NCBI GenBank assembly: GCA_016842065.1
Contig: JAEPDS010000013.1
Span: 36,790 to 100,789 of the forward strand
DNA: 64,000 nt
From: Candidatus Thiodiazotropha sp. 'RUGA'
Lineage (GTDB): Bacteria > Pseudomonadota > Gammaproteobacteria > Chromatiales > Chromatiaceae
Direction: 5' to 3'
The notes below the pieces were generated by a model. That model did not search any database. It was not told where the DNA came from and worked only from the letters and a program-made list of their open reading frames with translations. Position numbers and translations under genes: made by a program. Positions 28,291 to 36,008 of the stretch are shown here, piece by piece (position 1 is the stretch's first letter; every line of letters starts with the position of its first letter).

Positions 28291-29009
28291 AATTTGAATT
28301 CGAGCCCATTGGTATTATCCAATCCTGCTTCAAGGAGAAGTTCGGTATCCCGCGTCAGTCGGGGCTGATCCCTGAGGCCGAGGCGATATTGACTATCCTG
28401 CCACCCTACAATCGTGCCGAAGCGTTTCGTGATATCGAGGGCTATTCACACTTGTGGCTCAGTTTTGTGTTTCACGCGGCGATCAGGGATCAGTGGAAAC
28501 CGACTGTGCGCCCGCCAAGGCTTGGCGGAAACCAGCGCGTCGGGGTGTTTGCCACTCGCAGTCCGTTTCGGCCCAATCCCATTGGTCTCTCTGTGGTGAA
28601 GCTGATCGATCTGGATATCTCGGCACAACAGATCAAACTGAAGCTGGGCGGCGTGGATCTGTTGGATGGTACCCCGGTGCTCGATATCAAGCCCTATGTG
28701 CCCTATTCCGACGCCATCCCGGATGCTGCGGCCGGCTTTGCACCGACACCACCAGGCAGAGAGATCCAACTCAATTTCAGCCAACAAGCTGAGTCTGAGT
28801 TGGAAAAGCACTCAGTTGAACAGGTTACCCAGCTGAAACGGCTGATCTACCAGGTATTGGCCAACAATCCCCGTCCATCCTATCTGGAGCAGGAAAAACG
28901 TAATCGATTCGGCATGCGGCTCTACGATTTCAACATCATTTGGGAGGTTGAAGAGGACCGATACCTGATAACTGAACTCTCTCCACTCAGTGATCAACCG
29001 TTTGCTTGA
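28287..29009 (+). CDS. trmO: tRNA m6t6A37 methyltransferase TrmO (TsaA)
   Basis: TrmO adds a methyl group to N6-threonylcarbamoyladenosine at position 37 of tRNAs that read ACY codons. The 240-aa protein has the UPF0066 beta-barrel pattern: FEPIGIIQSCFKEKFGIPRQ, YSHLWLSFVFH, RVGVFATRSPFRPNPIGLS and VDLLDGTPVLDIKPYVPY, followed by a C-terminal dimer extension. It is the last gene of the GT2/phosphorylase/SDR string. Confidence 0.95.
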   Translation: MKFEFEPIGIIQSCFKEKFGIPRQSGLIPEAEAILTILPPYNRAEAFRDIEGYSHLWLSFVFHAAIRDQWKPTVRPPRLGGNQRVGVFATRSPFRPNPIGLSVVKLIDLDISAQQIKLKLGGVDLLDGTPVLDIKPYVPYSDAIPDAAAGFAPTPPGREIQLNFSQQAESELEKHSVEQVTQLKRLIYQVLANNPRPSYLEQEKRNRFGMRLYDFNIIWEVEEDRYLITELSPLSDQPFA

Positions 29010-29274
29010 ATCGATGTGCGCTCAGAGTGATTGCTACACGATCTCCACAGAGTTGTGAAAAACTCTAAAAAAGCGGCCCATCGATCATATCCCCCCTTTC
29101 GGCGAACACGACAAAACGTTATTATTCTCAATTAGAGACAGACAGTTAGACCTAAAACCGAAGATAGCACTTTGGTTAGCTTAAGTTTCCTGAAAGGATG
29201 GCCACACCGCCATATGATGGTTTTTGCGCCAACTATTCATTCGTCATCAACCCTGGGCTAAAGACTCGATCCCT

Positions 29275-31734
29275 ATGAGCAGTGATATTTCCAGTAAAAC
29301 AGCCGCCAGCACAAGCCTGATCGAATCGTTCCTCAATCAGGTACCCGGCAGGATCTCTGCGATCCTGGAAAACTGGCATCAACTGGTACAGAGCGACTGG
29401 AAAGGGGACCTGATTGACAACCTGATCGAACGAATCGCCACCCTCGCGGAATCGGGCACCAAGTTTGGAGTACCGCAGATCACCCAGAGCGGTAACTCGC
29501 TGATCGGTCATCTGAGCGACTACCATAATACCGGCCTGAAGCCCCAACACGATGATGTTGTGGCCCTCGACGGATTGATTCATGCGTTTAAAGACGCCTC
29601 GATACAAGCCTGCAACCAACAGGCCGAAGCGCTGGCGAGTAAGCAGAAAGAGGCTCCTGCGGAGGATGGCCAGCGACTCAACGGAGAACATAAAGTCTAT
29701 CTGCTGGGCATAGAAGAATCCCTGGCCGCCGGTTTGATGAGAAACTTTCAAGCCAAGAACCTGGAAGCCGTACTGGTCGATACACCGGCCGAGATCATCC
29801 ACCACTATGACCTGGATCCCAATGAGGCCGATTTTCTGATCAGTCATGTCGAGATGCTTGATGAGCTCTTTCCGGAATCGAAATCGGGTGGACTATGGAA
29901 CAAGAGCAATGGTCTTCCCGGCCTTCCAGTGGCCTTTATCGCCGATTCACCGGACCTCAAGACCAGGTTGGCTGCAATGCGGGTCGATGCCTGCGGATAC
30001 TGGTCCAAACCGGTTGACCCCTATCTGGTGGCGAAGCGGATTGAAGAGCTCTCCACCGCCGGGACCCATAAGAATTATCGGATTTTGATCGTTGAAGATG
30101 ATCCTGCCCAGGCAGATTTTGCCGACGCGATACTCAGTAAAGCCAATTTTGATTGTCAAAGCGTCACCGATCCTCTCAACGTGATGGATGCACTGAACGA
30201 GTTCAAACCTGACCTCATTCTGATGGACCTCTACATGCCTGGAGCCAGTGGTTCTGAACTGACGGCGGTAATCAGAGAACAGAATGAATATGTCGACATA
30301 CCGATCGTCTTCCTCTCCGGTGAACAGGATCTGGATAAACAGCTGGCGGCATTGAGCTTTGGCGGCGAAGACTTTCTCTCCAAGCCGATTGCCCCGAAAC
30401 ATCTGATCAGTACGGTAACCAACAGGATACGCCGCGCCAGTCAGCTCAGTCACCGTTTACCGGGCCACTTCCGCAATGAAAAAGAGATCGGTCTGCACAG
30501 CAGAAACTATCTTCTGGAACGACTGGATGCGCTACTGCTGGCGGATTCAGCCCTCAACGAGGTGACCGGGGTATTTTTTCTGAAGATCGATAAACCGGAA
30601 GATCTGGTTGCCTCAGTCGGCATCGGTGGACTTGACGTGGTGCTCGCGGAAGTCGCCAAACACCTGAAAAGCCAGCTGACATCACAGGATATTCTGACCC
30701 GATTTGGTAACAGCAGCCTGAGTCTGCTGGTCATGCGTAGCGATCAGGCAGCGCTGACGGCACTTGGGGAAAATCTATGCAAACACCTCAGCCAGCAGAT
30801 CATCGAAGTTGAAAACACCACCCTTGGTGTATCCCTCAGCATCGGCATCTACCCGGTGGAACCGGGCAATCAGGATTCCCGGGCAATCATTGCACATGCG
30901 CAGATCGCCAGCCGTCAGGCCACTGAAGCGGGCGGTAATCAGGTAAAAGTCTTTATTCCTGAGAAAAAGAGCGAGAGTGAAGAGGACAAAGCCCACGACA
31001 TGGAGGCATTGATCCTGAAAGCCCTGGATGAGGACTATTTTGAAGTCTTCTTTCAGCCTGTGGTCGCCCTGCAGGGATCGACCCTCGCCCACTACCAGAC
31101 CCTGCTGAGGCTGCAGGAACCTGACGGCAACCTGCATGCCGCAGCCGATTTCATACCCGTCGCAGAAGAAGCCGGCCTGATCAGCAAAGTGGACCAGTGG
31201 ACAACCCGGCGGGCCGTAGCCGTGATCAACGAACACCGGAAACAGAGTACGCCACTGCATCTGTTCGTCTCTCAATCAGCCGATCTGCTGGACAACATGG
31301 AACGACTGACCTGGTTGAAAGACAAGGTGCGAAGCGGACAATTGACCAAAAACACACTGACTTTCGAATTCAATATTCATGAAGTTGCCAAGTCGATGAA
31401 ATCGGCGAAGATCTGTTTCGAAGTGTTGCGCAAAATGGGCATCTCCACCCTGTTGACCCGGGTCTCTTTAAACCCGGAAACCGAGCGGGTACTGCAACAT
31501 TTGCCGATCAGTTACATCAAACTGGATAGAAGTCTCTTGCTCGATGCCGGGGATGAGGTAAAAGAGCTGGTTGAAATGGTGCATGATCGCAACATCAAGG
31601 TGATTGCTCCCCAGGTAGAGGATCCCCGCAGTATTGCTCTGTTGTGGAGCAGCGGCGCCGACTACGTACAGGGCAACTTTGTCCAGAGACCGGAGAGCAA
31701 TCTGATCTACGATTTCAATGAGTCAGTGCTCTGA
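29275..31734 (+). CDS. FimX-like protein: pseudo-receiver, receiver, degenerate GGDEF and EAL
   Basis: In the 819-aa form the order is: an Hpt-like helical N-terminus (about 1-115); a receiver-like domain without the Asp pocket (about 137-262, ending WSKPVD); a true receiver (about 266-390, VEDDP, phospho-Asp near 318 in LMDLYMPG, SKPI); a GGDEF domain with RFGNSSLSLL at the active-site position (about 405-562); and an EAL domain (about 575-819) with YQTLLRL in place of the EAL motif and no DDFG loop, but keeping VQGNFVQRP. Both catalytic sites look dead, so it is more likely a c-di-GMP receptor. The ATG at 29275 was preferred to a TTG 17 codons upstream. Confidence 0.85.
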   Translation: MSSDISSKTAASTSLIESFLNQVPGRISAILENWHQLVQSDWKGDLIDNLIERIATLAESGTKFGVPQITQSGNSLIGHLSDYHNTGLKPQHDDVVALDGLIHAFKDASIQACNQQAEALASKQKEAPAEDGQRLNGEHKVYLLGIEESLAAGLMRNFQAKNLEAVLVDTPAEIIHHYDLDPNEADFLISHVEMLDELFPESKSGGLWNKSNGLPGLPVAFIADSPDLKTRLAAMRVDACGYWSKPVDPYLVAKRIEELSTAGTHKNYRILIVEDDPAQADFADAILSKANFDCQSVTDPLNVMDALNEFKPDLILMDLYMPGASGSELTAVIREQNEYVDIPIVFLSGEQDLDKQLAALSFGGEDFLSKPIAPKHLISTVTNRIRRASQLSHRLPGHFRNEKEIGLHSRNYLLERLDALLLADSALNEVTGVFFLKIDKPEDLVASVGIGGLDVVLAEVAKHLKSQLTSQDILTRFGNSSLSLLVMRSDQAALTALGENLCKHLSQQIIEVENTTLGVSLSIGIYPVEPGNQDSRAIIAHAQIASRQATEAGGNQVKVFIPEKKSESEEDKAHDMEALILKALDEDYFEVFFQPVVALQGSTLAHYQTLLRLQEPDGNLHAAADFIPVAEEAGLISKVDQWTTRRAVAVINEHRKQSTPLHLFVSQSADLLDNMERLTWLKDKVRSGQLTKNTLTFEFNIHEVAKSMKSAKICFEVLRKMGISTLLTRVSLNPETERVLQHLPISYIKLDRSLLLDAGDEVKELVEMVHDRNIKVIAPQVEDPRSIALLWSSGADYVQGNFVQRPESNLIYDFNESVL

Positions 31735-31969
31735 GGCTGGTCACACCACTGCCCTCTGATCCCATTCCAGGCGTGAATTGACGGATTGCCTGCAGTCATG
31801 GGGCAGACCTCATCATTTGCGACGACCGGCTGGAAACCTGACTTGTAGCCTATTCAAAAAGCGAGGAATTCAGTCATTGAATCCGGAATTTTGGCTCGCA
31901 AAATGCATGTTTTTTCACGAATTCAAGCTGAATACTTGGCTGATCAATGTGCACCGGAGGTGAATTATC

Positions 31970-32446
31970 ATGCAAACAATCCCACTCAAACTCATGATCT
32001 CTACCCTTCTGGTACTCTTTTCATCCAATCTGTTGGCTGAAATCAAAAATCATCCCAGCCCGATAGATCCCCTGTTAACAAGTTCGGCCGGCACATCCGA
32101 ACAGACGGCATCGAGCCAACCGGCCGACCGCAGTGGGACCCCATTCTATCCACGCCCGATGGGACCAACCTTTGAAGCCGGTGATGAGAGACTGAATTGC
32201 CGCCAGTTGGATCAGCAGCTAGCCACGCTTGAAAACGATACTTACAGCGCCAAACCCGGGTTCTATGAAGACCCCTATGCCGGCGCTTCGATTTTTGTTG
32301 GTGCGGTTTGGGCCCCAGGCGCACTGGCCTACCTGGGTTATTCGGGTGCGGCAGAGTTCTACGAACAGGATCGGGTCAGTGAAGCACAAAACCGCGTTGA
32401 GGCGCTACGACGAATGAAGGCCAGACTTCGCTGTTATGAGTATTGA
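31970..32446 (+). CDS. Small secreted protein of unknown function
   Basis: The 158-aa protein has a clear signal peptide (MQTIPLKLMISTLLVLFSS then NLLAEI). A Pro/Ser-rich stretch (about 28-65) is followed by a helical region with two cysteines (CRQLDQQLATLEN and LRCYEY at the end) and a hydrophobic GASIFVGAVWAPGALAYLGY segment that could be a membrane helix. No family is recognised. A GGAGG ribosome site precedes the ATG, and the ABC exporter gene begins 11 bp before this gene ends, so the two are coupled. Confidence 0.65.
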   Translation: MQTIPLKLMISTLLVLFSSNLLAEIKNHPSPIDPLLTSSAGTSEQTASSQPADRSGTPFYPRPMGPTFEAGDERLNCRQLDQQLATLENDTYSAKPGFYEDPYAGASIFVGAVWAPGALAYLGYSGAAEFYEQDRVSEAQNRVEALRRMKARLRCYEY

Positions 32447-34274
32447 TGCCGATCCGATAGCCTCAGCGCCTGCCGTAAGGGAGAAGAGTTACCGCTGGAG
32501 CGAGCTCACCCAGATGGTGTTTCAGCATCGTCGGGAGCTGATAGCCGCCAACCTGATTGCCATCCTGGGAGCTGTCGCTGCCGTTCCGGTACCACTGCTG
32601 ATTCCACTCCTGGTTGATGAAGTGCTGCTCAATCAGCCCGGTACCGCGGTGGGTATCATGAACGGCCTCTTTCCGGAGCACTGGCATGGTCCGGTGCTCT
32701 ATATCATGGCAATCCTGGTTCTAACCCTGATCCTGCGTATTTTTGCGCTCATTTTTGGCGTCTGGCAGACCTGGCAGTTCACTCGCATCGCCAAGGATGT
32801 GATTTTCCATATCCGCCGGGATCTGCTGCATCGGCTGGAACGGATCTCCATGTCCTCATATGAAACCATGGGCAGTGGTACGGTCGCTTCTCACCTGGTC
32901 ACTGACCTGGAAGCGGTCGACCAGTTTGTCAGTGTCACCACCAGTAAATTCCTGGTGGCGGCATTGAGCATCATCGGTACCGCCGTGGTGCTGCTATGGA
33001 TCAACTGGCCACTGGCCCTGTTCATCCTGTTTCTCAATCCTTTGGTGATCTACTTCACCACAGTATTCGGACGCAAAGTCAAACATCTCAAAAAGCGCGA
33101 GAACTCAGCCTTTCAAGCGTTTCAGGAGTCCCTGGAAGAGACACTGGATGCCATTCAGCAGATCAGAGCGAGTAACCGGGAACGGCACTATATCCACCGT
33201 ATTATCGACAAGGCAGATAATATCCGGAAGCATTCTGCCGCCTTCACCTGGAAAAGCGATGCGGCAAACCGACTCTCTTTCATGATCTTCCTGTTCGGCT
33301 TCGATATCTTTCGCGGTGTCAGTATGTTCATGGTGCTCTGGTCGGATCTCACCATTGGCGAAATGCTCGGTGTCTACGCCTACCTCTGGTTCATGATGGG
33401 GCCGGTTCAGGAGGTCTTGAACATTCAGTATTCCTACAACGGTGCTCAGGCCGCACTCAGTCGAATCAATGCTTTGATGCAGGTCGATCTGGAGCCCTGC
33501 TATCCGCACAAGCAAAATCCGTTCGAAGCAAAGAAAACCGTCAGTCTGCGCCTGCAGGATCTGAAATTCGCCTACGGCGATGGGCCCCCCGTACTCAACG
33601 GGGTTGAGCTGAACATCGCCGCCGGTGAAAAAGTCGCCTTTGTGGGAGCCAGTGGTGGTGGCAAGACCACCCTGGTACAGATCATTCTCGGTCTCTACCC
33701 GGTAAAATCCGGTCATGTCTATTTTGATGATGTACCGGTTGAAGAGATCGGTATGGACATCGTTCGAGACCATGTGGCCACCGTCCTGCAACACCCGGCG
33801 CTACTGAACGACAGCGTCAGGATCAATCTCACCCTCGGACGGGATATTGACGATGAAAAACTCTGGCAGGCACTGGAGATTGCACAGCTGAAAAATACCG
33901 TCATGGAGATGGAACAGGGATTGGAAACCCTGGTCGGCCGCTTTGGCGTCAGACTCTCCGGTGGTCAACGGCAACGCCTGGCCATTGCCCGAATGGTCCT
34001 CACCGATCCCAGCGTGGTGATACTCGATGAAGCCACATCGGCACTCGACACCACCACGGAAGGTAACCTTCACTCGGCTCTGCAGACGTTTCTCGACGGG
34101 CGTACAACGATCATCATTGCACACCGGTTGAGCGCCGTGAAACAGGCGGATCGGGTGCTGGTGTTTGAAGATGGGCTGGTGGTCGAAGAGGGACGACATG
34201 ATGAGCTGATCGAGAACAATGGCCTCTACAGTACCCTGTACGGCCGCCAGGAACTGGGATCGAACAGTTATTAA
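32436..34274 (+). CDS. ABC-type exporter, fused permease and ATPase
   Basis: This 612-aa type IV (MsbA-like) half transporter has six membrane helices in about residues 30-330. The nucleotide-binding domain has Walker A GASGGGKTT, signature LSGGQRQRLAIARM, Walker B VVILDEATSALD and the H-loop AHRLSAV. Two chains would make a full exporter in the inner membrane. The substrate is unknown. The overlap with the upstream secreted-protein gene is the only context clue. Confidence 0.93.
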   Translation: MSIDADPIASAPAVREKSYRWSELTQMVFQHRRELIAANLIAILGAVAAVPVPLLIPLLVDEVLLNQPGTAVGIMNGLFPEHWHGPVLYIMAILVLTLILRIFALIFGVWQTWQFTRIAKDVIFHIRRDLLHRLERISMSSYETMGSGTVASHLVTDLEAVDQFVSVTTSKFLVAALSIIGTAVVLLWINWPLALFILFLNPLVIYFTTVFGRKVKHLKKRENSAFQAFQESLEETLDAIQQIRASNRERHYIHRIIDKADNIRKHSAAFTWKSDAANRLSFMIFLFGFDIFRGVSMFMVLWSDLTIGEMLGVYAYLWFMMGPVQEVLNIQYSYNGAQAALSRINALMQVDLEPCYPHKQNPFEAKKTVSLRLQDLKFAYGDGPPVLNGVELNIAAGEKVAFVGASGGGKTTLVQIILGLYPVKSGHVYFDDVPVEEIGMDIVRDHVATVLQHPALLNDSVRINLTLGRDIDDEKLWQALEIAQLKNTVMEMEQGLETLVGRFGVRLSGGQRQRLAIARMVLTDPSVVILDEATSALDTTTEGNLHSALQTFLDGRTTIIIAHRLSAVKQADRVLVFEDGLVVEEGRHDELIENNGLYSTLYGRQELGSNSY

Positions 34275-34290
34275 CCCGGCAACCCAATAG
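34273..34290. repeat. Short dispersed repeat AACCCGGC, copy 2
   Basis: AACCCGGCAACCCAATAG begins at the stop codon of the ABC exporter. It matches the copies at 25009 and 57607 at most positions. The position just after a gene end is shared with copy 1. Confidence 0.4.
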
Positions 34291-34356
34291 TTCACTTTCA
34301 GGGCTTCAGTGTTGTTATCATAAGCAGCAACAGACCATCAGTTGAGGAGAGTCTCG

Positions 34357-34983
34357 ATGTTTACCGGCATTGTTCAGGGCACCGCCGAAATCGTCGCCAT
34401 TGAACAGAAACAGAACTTCCGCACTCACCGGGCACGCTTCCCCTCAGAGGCACTGACAGGCTTAACCCCAGGGGCATCCATCGCCCATAATGGATGCTGC
34501 CTGACGGTAACCCGGATCGATGGTGAACTGGTCGATTTCGATCTGATGCAGGAGACCCTGAACGTCACCAACCTTGGCGAACTCGAGGTAGGTGATGCGG
34601 TCAACTTTGAGCGTGCCGCCAAATATGGCGATGAGATCGGTGGCCATGCCATGTCGGGACATATTCTCTGTACCGCCAAGGTGGTCGATGTCAGAATCTC
34701 GGAAAACAATCATCAGATCCGGTTCTCCCTGCCGGCAGCCTGGACAAAGTACATCTTCACCAAAGGCTACATCGGCATCGATGGTATCAGCCTGACAATC
34801 GGTGATGTGGAGGCCAATGAATTTGAAGTCAACCTGATCCCGGAGACCCTGCAGCGTACCAACATCGGTACCCGCCAGATTGGTGACCGGGTAAACATTG
34901 AGATCGATCCGCAAACCCAGGCGATTGTCGATACGGTGACAAACCTGCTGCCTGGGCTGTACCAGCGCATGACACAGAGTTAA
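34357..34983 (+). CDS. ribE: Riboflavin synthase alpha chain
   Basis: This enzyme joins two 6,7-dimethyl-8-ribityllumazine molecules to form riboflavin. The protein is two tandem lumazine-binding barrels (about 1-95 and 96-200), each beginning with an M/IFTG-type turn. The N-terminus [12 protein letters not shown] is diagnostic. The ATG at 34357 was chosen because GAGGAGA lies just upstream and because family members start at MFTG. No FMN riboswitch is visible upstream. Length is 208 aa. Confidence 0.96.
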   Translation: MFTGIVQGTAEIVAIEQKQNFRTHRARFPSEALTGLTPGASIAHNGCCLTVTRIDGELVDFDLMQETLNVTNLGELEVGDAVNFERAAKYGDEIGGHAMSGHILCTAKVVDVRISENNHQIRFSLPAAWTKYIFTKGYIGIDGISLTIGDVEANEFEVNLIPETLQRTNIGTRQIGDRVNIEIDPQTQAIVDTVTNLLPGLYQRMTQS

Positions 34984-35014
34984 ACAGCTACTTGAAGGAA
35001 ATCTGTTAACAGCC

Positions 35015-35896
35015 ATGTCAATGGAGCTTGAGAAAGGCACTCTGTGGAAAAAGGTTGTGACCTCAACTCAACGAGCCATGGAAGACCACAGCCTGCACAC
35101 CATTGAGACTCAGTCACACCTAATCCAGCAACAGGGATTGAGTTTTACGGTTCGTGTGGCTGAAAACATCAAACGCAAACGGCAACAACAGAAAACGCAG
35201 CCCAATTTCAATCCGTTTTTACCTCCGGAACCTTCCTTGACAGTGTGTGATATATCCCCGTCACACATCGCGGTTCTGAATAAGTTCAATGTGGTTGATC
35301 ATCACCTGCTGATCGTCACCCGTGATTACGAATCCCAGAATAATCTACTGACGAAAGCGGATTTTTCTGCTCTCTGTCACTGCCTGCCAGAGTATCCCAG
35401 TCTCGGTTTCTATAATGCGGGAGTAGATGCCGGCGCCAGCCAGAAACACAAGCATCTGCAAATGGTGCCTTTACCACTCTATGGGGAAACAGAACCCTTT
35501 CCCTTCTCAGCGGTTTTTGCCAAACAGAATCAGACCGAAACTATCACGCAACTACCCCGACTGCCGTTCAGACATGGGTTTTGCAACCTGCCGGAGGGGT
35601 TATTCAATAACCCGGAACTGGCGGCGAGTCATTGTCACCGTCTCTATTACAAAATGTTGGGAAATCTGGCAATCACCACAGTCACCGACTCACATGGCCA
35701 GCACCCGTCAGCTCCCTACAATCTACTGCTGACAAGCCAATGGATGCTGCTGGTGCCACGTACGACAGAGTGCTGGCATGAGATATCTGTCAATGCCATG
35801 GCTTATGTCGGCTCCCTGTTTGTGATGAACCAGGAGGGACTGAAGAGGCTGCAAGAGATCGGGCCTGCTAACCTGCTGAGGGCGGTCTCTCAATGA
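35015..35896 (+). CDS. ATP adenylyltransferase / Ap4A phosphorylase-like protein
   Basis: This HIT-superfamily protein of 293 aa resembles yeast APA1/APA2, which split Ap4A with phosphate into ATP and ADP. The N-terminal region carries NPFLPPEPSLTVCDISPSH and NKFNVVDHHLLIVTRDYE. The HIT-type active site is GASQKHKHLQMVPLP, where the His-x-His and Gln are the catalytic and binding residues. The C-terminal domain includes the PYNLLLTSQWMLLVPR segment. It starts 31 bp after ribE and may be co-transcribed. Confidence 0.85.
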   Translation: MSMELEKGTLWKKVVTSTQRAMEDHSLHTIETQSHLIQQQGLSFTVRVAENIKRKRQQQKTQPNFNPFLPPEPSLTVCDISPSHIAVLNKFNVVDHHLLIVTRDYESQNNLLTKADFSALCHCLPEYPSLGFYNAGVDAGASQKHKHLQMVPLPLYGETEPFPFSAVFAKQNQTETITQLPRLPFRHGFCNLPEGLFNNPELAASHCHRLYYKMLGNLAITTVTDSHGQHPSAPYNLLLTSQWMLLVPRTTECWHEISVNAMAYVGSLFVMNQEGLKRLQEIGPANLLRAVSQ

Positions 35897-35928
35897 ACAG
35901 GCCTGATGAAAGTGAATTGTCTGTAACC

Positions 35929-35977
35929 AGGGCCTGTTAGGGCCTGTTAGGGCCTGTTAGGGCCTGTTAGGGCCTGT
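35929..35977. repeat. Tandem 10-bp repeat
   Basis: The unit AGGGCCTGTT is repeated about 4.9 times without a mismatch between the Ap4A-phosphorylase-like gene and the convergent glucan synthase gene. Copy number of such perfect short arrays can vary by slippage. A single copy of CAGGGCCTGT also occurs after the dispersed repeat at 25009. Confidence 0.9.
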
Positions 35978-36008
35978 AAACACTAATCCAATTGGCCCTA
36001 ATACAAAA

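Noticed and set aside
34275..34356. FMN riboswitch upstream of ribE
   Set aside because: The gap is only about 80 bp and none of the conserved RFN-element segments are visible.
35929..35977. CRISPR array
   Set aside because: The units are 10 bp and directly adjacent with no spacers, so this is a simple tandem repeat.
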